From: Neorhizobium sp. JUb45
GTDB lineage: Bacteria > Pseudomonadota > Alphaproteobacteria > Rhizobiales > Rhizobiaceae
NCBI RefSeq assembly: GCF_004343585.1
Contig: NZ_SLYW01000010.1
Location: forward strand, 62,001 to 126,000
Direction: 5' to 3'
DNA: 64,000 nt
The notes below the pieces were generated by a model. That model did not search any database. It saw nothing but the letters and a program-made list of their open reading frames with translations, and was not told the DNA's origin. Both the position numbers and the translations under genes were made by a program. Within the stretch, counting starts at the first letter, position 1; the number at the start of each line of letters is the position of its first letter. Of the stretch, positions 57,345 through 64,000 are shown in pieces.

Positions 57345-57929
57345 CTATTCGAATGCTGACATCTGGGCAGTGGCGGCTTGTCTGTCGACCGACTTGGCAG
57401 GCTGCGCGACCGTGCGCTCGTAAGGTTTCCAGGTTTCACCGGTGATATCCTCGTAAGCGGAGACGGCGCCTTCGGCTGCCATGCGAAGCACGTGGGCCTG
57501 CAAGCCCATGTCGGCTGCGAACTCGCGCTTGCGCTGGGCGCGGCTGTCGAAGCCAACCCGGCCGTCGAGGTCCTCGTCTCTGGTATCGTTGGAAAGCTTT
57601 GTGGTGAGATCGCGGGCTTCTGTGACCGCGCGGCTGTAGAATTGCCCAGCGCCGTAGGCTGAGCCGACGAAGGATCCGACGATGCGCTGCATGTGGATCT
57701 GCATCGCCTTTTCGGCGAGGCCATCCTTGAGGGCATCGGCGCTTTCGATCAACTGACCGCGGTGGAGGTCGCGGATCCCGTCGCTGTCGATGAGGGCAAG
57801 GCCGAAGCTTTCGGAGATGCGCAGTGCCTGGGCTGTGTCGGGGCAGGCGTGCCTGACCATTTCGAGTGTGGTGGCGCGCTGGGATTTTGCCGGACGGTTC
57901 TTCTGAGTGGAGCGGTTGAGCGGTGCCAT
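57345..57929 (-). CDS. Conserved plasmid protein of unknown function
   Basis: 194 residues from the ATG at 57929 (AAGGATCC upstream). The sequence MAPLNRSTQKNRPAKSQRAT, TLEMVRHACPDTAQALRISE, SFGLALIDSDGIRDLHRGQL and MQRIVGSFVGSAYGAGQFYS is helical and soluble, with two short hydrophobic stretches and no known catalytic motif. Similar proteins occur beside the DUF736/ParB-like block of rhizobial plasmids as far as I recall, but no function is known to me. Longer upstream frames lack support. Confidence 0.75.
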   Translation of the reverse strand: MAPLNRSTQKNRPAKSQRATTLEMVRHACPDTAQALRISESFGLALIDSDGIRDLHRGQLIESADALKDGLAEKAMQIHMQRIVGSFVGSAYGAGQFYSRAVTEARDLTTKLSNDTRDEDLDGRVGFDSRAQRKREFAADMGLQAHVLRMAAEGAVSAYEDITGETWKPYERTVAQPAKSVDRQAATAQMSAFE

Positions 57930-58375
57930 GATCGGATCCTTTATGAGCGATGTTTCAGCGAAGCCCGGGGTGCCGGTTGTCGTCCGGCTCAGCCCCTCGG
58001 GTGCGGGCAAAAGGAGATGGGCGTCAGCGGCCCGGCCCAAGGTCAGGGCATCGCCAGGAGGAGCGAGGATGGTTTGCGGATGGTGCTGCCCGCACTTGCG
58101 GGCTGCGACAGACGCGGGCCTGCCTAGCAACGAGGCGATGATCCTGCCGCAACGCGGCGCGCCAGCGGCCTTTGACCGGGACGCGCCCATGTCAGACCGC
58201 AACAAAACCGAGGTGCTGTGCCGGCCGACGATCTGTTCCACGACAGCATGATGCAACGCCACAGCGATCCGACCATGGGAACGCCGCGTCACCCACTGGG
58301 GGCACTGACAAATTTCGGGGCCAAGCACACGCCATTGCAAGCCGATTGCCACGTGCCATGTCTTCCGCGCGTCGA
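57930..58375. other. Intergenic stretch, no gene recognised
   Basis: Open frames on both strands have repetitive Ala/Arg/Gly composition typical of GC-rich shadows. No ribosome-binding site or motif was found. Confidence 0.35.
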
Positions 58376-58621
58376 TCAACGCTTTATCGCACCCTCACCT
58401 TGGCCGGGCTTTCCGCTCTCACCCGGCTCCGTTGATCTGCATGCAGTGGTCGATGGTGGACCATGCCGTGCCTTGCATTTCCACCGCGCCTTCGTTTGTC
58501 GTGTCAGCTCAGCCCGCCGGGAGCGATAATCTCGCTGCCGTGCCCAGATCCTGCGATAGAGCTCGGTGAAATCGATCACCTGATTTCGAGGTGGGTCGTT
58601 GTCTGTGAGCGCAGCAGTCAT
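58376..58621 (-). CDS. Small basic protein of unknown function (81 aa)
   Basis: The start overlaps the stop of the DUF7007 gene by four bases (ATGA at 58618-58621), which supports it as a real, translationally coupled gene. The N-terminal part MTAALTDNDPPRNQVIDFTE and LYRRIWARQRDYRSRRAELT looks like a short helix-rich protein; the C-terminus is Pro/Gly/Lys-rich. No family recognised. Confidence 0.55.
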   Translation of the reverse strand: MTAALTDNDPPRNQVIDFTELYRRIWARQRDYRSRRAELTRQTKARWKCKARHGPPSTTACRSTEPGESGKPGQGEGAIKR

Positions 58622-59268
58622 TGCCTTGCCGCCCAGGTCACGAAGCTGGACGGACCGTCATATGGCTGGTGCTTGACCGAATCGATGACGAAACCATGTC
58701 GGCCGATCGTGTAGTCGGAGCGCGGAACCAGAAACCGCCGTTCGCCGGTCTCGCCCCGGATCCCGCCCAGCGTCGCGATGCACTCGACGAGACCCGGTTG
58801 GTGATCGGAATTGAGGGCCGCGATGACGACCCAGTCATTGCGATGGCGACTCTCGAATTCCTGTCGGTCCCGAATATGCGACTGACCATCCTTCAGTGTG
58901 ACGCCCATGACGCGCTCGTAGGCATCAGGATAAGTGTCGCGAAGTGTGCGATCCGCCAGGCGCCGCTCATAGGCCGTGAACAGCTGCGGGAAGACATGGG
59001 CGACCTTCGCCCATTCACAATCCTCCTCGTAGAATCCGTCGTCATAGCGATAGAGGTGATGGACGACGGCGTTTGCAATTTCATCCAGATGGAAGCCGCC
59101 GTGGCCGGCGGTCGAATGCAGAATTATACCGTCGGCATATCGCCGCGAGACCTGCGCGATGCCCCATGGCGTCGACGCTCCTGCTCGTATAGTCGGCCGG
59201 TCCAATGTCCGTTGTTCAGTCTCATGCGCTGCTTTTTCTGTGGCCATGTCATCATGGATCTCTGCCAT
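58618..59268 (-). CDS. DUF7007-domain plasmid protein
   Basis: 216 residues: TPWGIAQVSRRYADGIILHS, TAGHGGFHLDEIANAVVHHL, YEEDCEWAKVAHVFPQLFTA and a C-terminal HGFVIDSVKHQPYDGPSSFV. The TPWG..Q.....GI....T.GHGG....... pattern and EEDC.W motif are those of the DUF7007 proteins common on rhizobial plasmids. Function unknown; the conserved His, Asp and Cys residues suggest an enzyme. It lies between a ParB-like gene and a coupled small gene. Confidence 0.85.
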   Translation of the reverse strand: MAEIHDDMATEKAAHETEQRTLDRPTIRAGASTPWGIAQVSRRYADGIILHSTAGHGGFHLDEIANAVVHHLYRYDDGFYEEDCEWAKVAHVFPQLFTAYERRLADRTLRDTYPDAYERVMGVTLKDGQSHIRDRQEFESRHRNDWVVIAALNSDHQPGLVECIATLGGIRGETGERRFLVPRSDYTIGRHGFVIDSVKHQPYDGPSSFVTWAARQ

Positions 59269-59349
59269 GACAAACTCCTTCAGTTTGCTCGAAACGAAAA
59301 CGCCGCCGGCATGAGCCAGCGGCGTCGGTTCAGATCCTTGTGCCTTGTG

Positions 59350-61065
59350 CTATTCGGCGGCCTCCCGGAAACCCTCGTCGTCCGCTTCCCCGGCGGAGGA
59401 ATGGTCCACGAAGTCACCACCGGAAAGCTGATCTTCGAGCGTATCGGGATCGTGAGCGGCATCGTCCAAGCCGCTGTCGACGCTGGTGTAGCGCCCGACC
59501 CACGACCGCACATCACCAGCGGATGGCGCGAGCAGCGCTGCCGGATGCACCAGCCGTCCGTCGGCAAAATGCTCGACCAGAGCCGCACGGGTATCCTTCA
59601 CCTTGATCCGACCGGGCACGCCCGCCGTTTCTGCGGTCGCCTCCAGCGCAGTGCGTGACAGGCATGAGAGGAATTCTTCGGTCGCCATATTGGGCAGGAA
59701 CTCATCAGCGCCGACGGCGTCCCCGGCAATGCGGGCGATCAGGCCGCTATCGGAGCGATTGCGCCGCAGAGACAGAACTTCGATCAGCACCGAGCGTGCA
59801 GCCTGCACCAGTGTCTCGCGATCGAAGGACAGCTTGCCGTCCTCGCCGATCAGCCGGGCAGCATGCGGCGCGCATTTCGCATGACCATAGGGATTGTCCG
59901 ATGCACCGCTGGCGATCGTGACATTCGTGCCGGTGAAGGCCAGAATGAGCAAAGCCATCAGCGTGTCGTCTTCGATCGGCGCGCGGGCAAGCGCCTCGTG
60001 GAGAGCGTCGGTGCGCAAGTCGCCGATGGTGTCGAGACCCTTCTGGGTCACATCGGGCCGCACTTTCGGCGTCTCAACCTCCTCGACGAGGGTTTCGACA
60101 CCATCGGCGTCCTTGACCAGCTTCGGCTTCTTCACTTCGGGCATGCGATAGGCAACGGACTGCACCGAACCGTCGCGGGCATTGATGTACCAGCCGGTCA
60201 GGTCGCCCTTACCTGGCTTGCCGTAGACCTGTTGTGCCTTGGCCGGTAGCTTGGCCTGGCCGTATTCATTGGCTTCGATGATCAAACCGCGCTTCGGCAG
60301 ATTGTTAGCTAGCCACTCCTGCTGCGCACCAAGAAACGCCTCGACATCCGTGGTATAGCGGCTGTCCTCGTCAGCCGGAGCAAACAGATCCTCGACCCAG
60401 GTGATACCGTAGGCCTGCGCCAGATCGTCGCCGAAACTTGCGTGCTTGGCGAGCATTCGGGTCGTGGTCAGGGCGCGGGCAACCTCCCACCAGGACACCT
60501 GCGGCTCCTGCTTCTTCGGCTTGTACTTCTTCCAGACCTCAGCCTGCTCATCCTGTCCGGCGGCGGCGATTGTGCGCAGTTGCTGCTCGTTCGGCATGTC
60601 ACCGCGCGCCATCTGGTCGAGCATAGCGGGCAGGATGTTGGCGAGCAGCCGCAGCTTTCTGATCTGCCGGCTCGGAAGTGCCAGCGCCATGGCGATCGAC
60701 TCCTCGGTCCATCCTAGAGCCACCAGCCGCTCGATGGCGCGCCACTGATCGACCGGGTTCAGCGGTTCGCGGGCGATGTTTTCGGCAAACGACTGCATGG
60801 CGCCGAGATCGTCGGATGGATCGGCCAGCAGCAGCGGGATTTCCAAGAGATCCGCGGCAATCGCCTGGGCGGCGCGGCGGTGACCGAAGACGATGATGTA
60901 GCTGTTGCCGCCTTCCGGATCGAGTTTGACGATAGGTGGCTGAACGACACCGATGGCCCTGATCGATGCGCACAACAGGGCGTCAGACTGTGGTGAGGAT
61001 TTCGACTGGCGGGACCGGTCGGGATTGTCCTTCAGGCTGCGAGGATCGGCTGTAATCAACTGCAT
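59350..61065 (-). CDS. ParB/RepB/Spo0J-family plasmid protein
   Basis: A 571-residue protein from the ATG at 61065 (GGAGG nine bases upstream). The N-terminal ParB nuclease/CTPase fold has LITADPRSLKDNPDRSR, VVQPPIVKLDPEGGNSYIIV, FGHRRAAQAIAADLLEIPLL and ENIAREPLNPVDQWRAIERL. An HTH follows (WTEESIAMALALPSRQIRKL). The long C-terminal part is specific to this plasmid family. With no ParA partner nearby, the role may be transcriptional or in DNA processing rather than partition. Confidence 0.9.
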   Translation of the reverse strand: MQLITADPRSLKDNPDRSRQSKSSPQSDALLCASIRAIGVVQPPIVKLDPEGGNSYIIVFGHRRAAQAIAADLLEIPLLLADPSDDLGAMQSFAENIAREPLNPVDQWRAIERLVALGWTEESIAMALALPSRQIRKLRLLANILPAMLDQMARGDMPNEQQLRTIAAAGQDEQAEVWKKYKPKKQEPQVSWWEVARALTTTRMLAKHASFGDDLAQAYGITWVEDLFAPADEDSRYTTDVEAFLGAQQEWLANNLPKRGLIIEANEYGQAKLPAKAQQVYGKPGKGDLTGWYINARDGSVQSVAYRMPEVKKPKLVKDADGVETLVEEVETPKVRPDVTQKGLDTIGDLRTDALHEALARAPIEDDTLMALLILAFTGTNVTIASGASDNPYGHAKCAPHAARLIGEDGKLSFDRETLVQAARSVLIEVLSLRRNRSDSGLIARIAGDAVGADEFLPNMATEEFLSCLSRTALEATAETAGVPGRIKVKDTRAALVEHFADGRLVHPAALLAPSAGDVRSWVGRYTSVDSGLDDAAHDPDTLEDQLSGGDFVDHSSAGEADDEGFREAAE

Positions 61066-61373
61066 GGGAATAACCTCCAGGTTTGGGGCGGACGGACTGT
61101 CCTTGCCTCCTCGTCTTCTTCTCGAAGACATCTCCCGAACCGCAGGACGGGCCGGCGGCTGCAATTGCGCCGGAGCAGACCTGGCTTGCGGGTGAGCGAG
61201 GCACACCTGCCTTGCGAGACAAGCTGGCCCGGTCTCGGCGACCGGCGCGATTGAGGGAACCGTCAGCCGTTGGACCGTTCTTGCGAACCGGTTTCCTTCC
61301 CCTCCGTTTTCGTCTTCCTTCCATTCCTCGGTGATGTCACACGATTTTAAGCAATTGCTGCTGAACTCTGACC
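61066..61373. other. Divergent intergenic region
   Basis: Between the leftward ParB-like gene and the rightward ligase. The ParB-like ribosome-binding site is at its left end. I see no clear promoter, operator or coding frame. Confidence 0.35.
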
Positions 61374-62420
61374 ATGACAAAGCCGCCGCGCCAGAAATCC
61401 CAGCCGCTTTTGCGGGAGACGGATCTCCCGATCCGCTCGCGACCGCGCAAACCACGCGACCCGGCGCAACCACAGCTTCCGTTCGACCCGATGCCAGATC
61501 GCATCGAACCGTGCCTGGCGCTGTTGAAGGCAACGCCGCCGTCCGGACCGGACTGGATCTAGGAGATCAAATGGGACGGCTATCGTATTGCGGTTCACAT
61601 CGAACCAAACGCGGTGCGGATCATCACACGTGGCGGTCACGACTGGACCGAGAGGTTTCCGGCAATCGCCGCCGCTGCGCGCAAGCTCGGCGTCGGGACC
61701 GCGATTCTTGATGGGGAAGCCGTCGTCCTTGATGCCGAGGGCCGCTCGCACTTCGGGGCGCTGCAGCGTTCACTTGGCGGGCGCGGGGGCAAGAAGTCAT
61801 CTGAGGATGCCATCCTCTACGCTTTCGACCTGTTGTATTTCGACGGGCATGACCTGACGAAGATGGAGTTGTCTGGACGCCGTCACCTGCTGAAAGACCT
61901 GATCGGGGAGAGCGAGGGGACGATCCGCGTCTCGCAGGAGGTCGAAGCCGATGGAGCGACACTTCTGGCGGCTGCACGCGAACACGGCCTGGAAGGCATC
62001 ATCGCCAAGCACCGCGACAGCACTTATCGATCGGGCCGGCTCGGCGACTGGCTGAAGATCAAATGCATCCAGAGCGAAAGCTTTGTGATTGTCGGATACG
62101 AGCCGTCCACCGCGGCGCGCGGTGGGATCGGCAGCCTGCTGCTGGCGGCCTATCGGGGCGGAGCGTTCGTCTATGTCGGTTCGGTCGGGACTGGCTTCAA
62201 AGAGAAAGAAGCGATGGAACTGCGTCGGATGCTGGACACGCTGAAGACCAAGCGTGCTCTGGTTGCCGTCGATAAAAAGGGGGTCGTCTTCGTTCAACCG
62301 ACATTGATTGCCGAGATCGAATATCGCGCCTGGACCGACGATGGCAAATTGCGGCATGCCTCGTATAAGGGCCTGCGAGATGTGCAGGACAATGCCGCGA
62401 TCTACAAGCTCGGAGAATAG
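61374..62420 (+). pseudogene. ATP-dependent DNA ligase (LigD ligase-domain type) with one amber codon
   Basis: The frame from the ATG at 61374 encodes MTKPPRQKSQPLLRETDLPI, RSRPRKPRDPAQPQLPFDPM, PDRIEPCLALLKATPPSGPD-WI and then TAG (61560-61562). Without any frame change it continues EIKWDGYRIAVHIEPNAVRI, TAILDGEAVVLDAEG, DAILYAFDLLYFDGHDL, GLEGIIAKHRDSTYRSG and DWLKIKC to 62420. These are ligase motifs I, III, IIIa, IV and V plus an OB domain, about 348 residues in all. The stop falls three codons before the catalytic lysine (EIKWDG), where relatives have His or Tyr. No downstream start keeps the lysine, so the gene is inactive unless the amber is suppressed or is an error. Confidence 0.85.
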
Positions 62421-62441
62421 CGCGCTCAAGGGCCCAAAAAC

Positions 62442-62477
62442 GAAAGGGCGCTCGACCCTTTCGGGGAGCGCCCTTTC
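62442..62477. terminator. Strong hairpin between the convergent ligase and helicase genes
   Basis: GAAAGGGCGCT, 14-base loop, AGCGCCCTTTC: an 11-bp perfect stem, 21 bases after the ligase stop. The flanking A- and T-rich arms could let it act in both directions. Confidence 0.75.
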
Positions 62478-62596
62478 CAACCCGGACAGTTACGCACGCG
62501 CGGCAATCGCCACTGCAAGAAACTATCGAAACGGGTGATGACCGATAAATGTGTACCGCCCTGCCCCGTTTCAAGTGACGATGGATATGCCGCTGT

Positions 62597-64000
62597 TTAC
62601 GCGGCTTGCTGGCGATCCTCCTCTGGTTCGTCGGCGGTTGCTGCCAGATCCCTTTCGATCTCGTCCAGTTGGCTCAGCTTGAGTTCGAGCTCGGCTTCGA
62701 ATGAGAAGCTCTCTCCCAAACGCGGCGTATAGGAGGCGAGACGCCGTTTCGCATCGGCGAGGCGAATGCGATGATTCTCGCGTTCCTGTTCAAACCCGCC
62801 AAGCGCGTGCTCGAGCCGGGAGATGGCACCGATGGGCGTCGTTGTGACGGACAGGTCGATCTCGTAGTCGCCACCTGTTCGTTGAAGCAGCGTGTCGTAG
62901 CGGTAGCCATCCTTGCCAAACCTCTCGCCATGATAGGCGAGATCGAAGCCGCCGATGGTGGCGATGATGACCTCTTTTTCCTCCTGCAGCTGCACCAGCG
63001 TCAGGATTTCCTTCATCAGTGCGCGGCCCGCGAGCTTTCGCTCGTCAAATTCGGCACTTCCGACCTGCATAGTAAAAGCGTCGCCCGCGGTCGGGACAAG
63101 ACGTTCAATGTCCTTGCCGACGTCCTCGATCCGGCGGCTGGAAAACTCGATATCCCGTTCGGCATCACGGATCTGCCGCCGGATCGCGTGCTGGTCGTCG
63201 ACATGAGCGGCCCGCAGCCGATCGAGACGGGCGATCTCGGCCTCGAGCCCGGCCTTCTGCATCAGCCGCTCGTCGCCTGACGCGATGGCCTTGGCCATGG
63301 CGAACTGGTTTGCCTGCCCCTCGCCCATGTCCTCCAACCGGCGGACGCTAGTGTCGCCCGACAGGGCCGCGGCAATGAACCGGGCCTTGCGCTCATTGTT
63401 CTGCCACATGGTGGCATCGAGGCTGCCGAGGGTCGCATAGGCGAACACATCGACTTCGTCATGCTGGTTACCCTGACGAATAATGCGGCCCTCGCGCTGT
63501 TCGATCTGCGATGGCAACCAAGGAACATCAAGATGATGCAGGGCTTTGAGCCGAGCCTGGACATTAACGCCGGTGCCCATGGTTTCCGAGGACCCGATCA
63601 GTACGCGAACTTTTCCGGCATTGAAGTCGTTGAACAGGCGCTGCTTGGCGTCCGACTTCTTATAATCCTGCATGAAGGCAATTTCCGAAGTCGGCACGCC
63701 AAGGCGGACGAGCTCGTCACGGATCCAGCGATAGGCCGAGAAGCCGCGCGTCGCTTCGACATTGATCGTACCGAGATCGGAGAAGATCAACTGGCCGGCG
63801 CCCGGCCGGTCGAACGGCTTGCCGTCCTTGCGACGATACTCCGCCTCTCCCGTTTCCTGCCAGATCCGGTGAGCATTGGTGACAAGCGCGTTCAGCTTGT
63901 TGGCAGCCTCGTTGCCCATCGCCTGATCGACGAGGCGCAGATCGATGGCGGCGTGACGTCCGTCGGTGATGACCGAGAGCAGGATGTCATCGCCCGGCTT
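62597..64000 (-). CDS. SNF2-type helicase / DNA-methylase-like giant plasmid protein, C-terminal part
   Basis: Open from the right edge; at least 467 residues of the C-terminus are present. Helicase superfamily-2 motifs are visible: KVRVLIGSSETMGTGVNVQA (motif V), LDVPWLPSQIEQREGRIIRQ (motif VI), preceded by QLIFSDLGTINVEATRGFSA and IAFMQDYKKSDAKQRLFNDF. A long coiled-coil region follows (IARLDRLRAAHVDDQHAIRR; SFEAELELKLSQLDEIERDL). This matches the ~1,500-1,700-residue methylase/helicase fusions of conjugative plasmids, related to the phage P1 DarB antirestriction protein. The methylase part would lie beyond the window. Confidence 0.88.
   Translation of the reverse strand, partial: KPGDDILLSVITDGRHAAIDLRLVDQAMGNEAANKLNALVTNAHRIWQETGEAEYRRKDGKPFDRPGAGQLIFSDLGTINVEATRGFSAYRWIRDELVRLGVPTSEIAFMQDYKKSDAKQRLFNDFNAGKVRVLIGSSETMGTGVNVQARLKALHHLDVPWLPSQIEQREGRIIRQGNQHDEVDVFAYATLGSLDATMWQNNERKARFIAAALSGDTSVRRLEDMGEGQANQFAMAKAIASGDERLMQKAGLEAEIARLDRLRAAHVDDQHAIRRQIRDAERDIEFSSRRIEDVGKDIERLVPTAGDAFTMQVGSAEFDERKLAGRALMKEILTLVQLQEEKEVIIATIGGFDLAYHGERFGKDGYRYDTLLQRTGGDYEIDLSVTTTPIGAISRLEHALGGFEQERENHRIRLADAKRRLASYTPRLGESFSFEAELELKLSQLDEIERDLAATADEPEEDRQQAA

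Noticed and set aside
1..64000. CRISPR arrays, tRNA, rRNA, replication origin (repABC)
   Set aside because: No regularly spaced repeats, no cloverleaf or rRNA-like sequence noticed, and no replication-initiator gene in the window.

Overview
The window reads as part of a conjugative plasmid, or plasmid-derived region, of an alphaproteobacterium in the Rhizobiales (Agrobacterium, Rhizobium or Ochrobactrum/Brucella type). The basis is GC-rich coding sequence, a Ti-type conjugation module (traR, traM, traH-B-F-A, oriT, traC-D-G), 18-bp tra boxes, and the run of plasmid genes that usually follows traG in these elements (nuclease, WGR, HU, DUF736, DUF7007, ParB-like, very large helicase). No repABC, traI or trb genes fall inside the window. 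I found no rRNA, tRNA or CRISPR.

Layout. 1-3 kb: a partial GntR regulator, a possible small membrane protein, a decayed chemotaxis receptor, an IS110-type transposase remnant and a TetR regulator. 3-11 kb (leftward): an apparent operon of old-yellow-enzyme homologue, acyl-CoA-dehydrogenase-like flavoprotein, and a complete dipeptide/nickel-type ABC importer. 11-44 kb: a dense accessory island of small redox and hydrolytic enzymes. It holds ene-reductases, SDRs, zinc-free and zinc MDRs, aldehyde dehydrogenases, an aldo/keto reductase, alpha/beta hydrolases (one with a fluoroacetate-dehalogenase-like active site), Ohr/OhrR, thioesterase/MaoC, MFS exporters and a copper ATPase. These are interleaved with many TetR, MarR, ArsR and HxlR regulators. 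44-54 kb: conjugation module under TraR/TraM quorum control. 54-64 kb: plasmid maintenance and nucleic-acid genes, ending in the C-terminus of a giant SNF2-type helicase.

How it works together. The 11-40 kb island looks like a toolkit for reactive carbonyls, enones, peroxides and halo-acids. Its most striking feature is a recurrent 17-bp operator-like palindrome, approximately ATGAT-N7-ATCAT. It occurs in at least seven intergenic regions beside three closely similar TetR paralogues (15.9, 29.7 and 39.9 kb) and their hydrolase/reductase neighbours, which suggests one interlinked regulon. A second well-defined control region is the ArsR/MFS divergent promoter at 25.5 kb, with two perfect 24-bp palindromes and an apparently leaderless arsR start.

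Decay is common in the island but not in the tra genes. Broken or shifted genes include an aldehyde dehydrogenase, an MDR, an ene-reductase/hydrolase pair, a thioesterase, argC, a chemotaxis receptor and an ATP-dependent DNA ligase with one amber codon just before its catalytic lysine. Some single-base lesions could be sequence errors; those with deletions or several lesions are more likely true pseudogenes.
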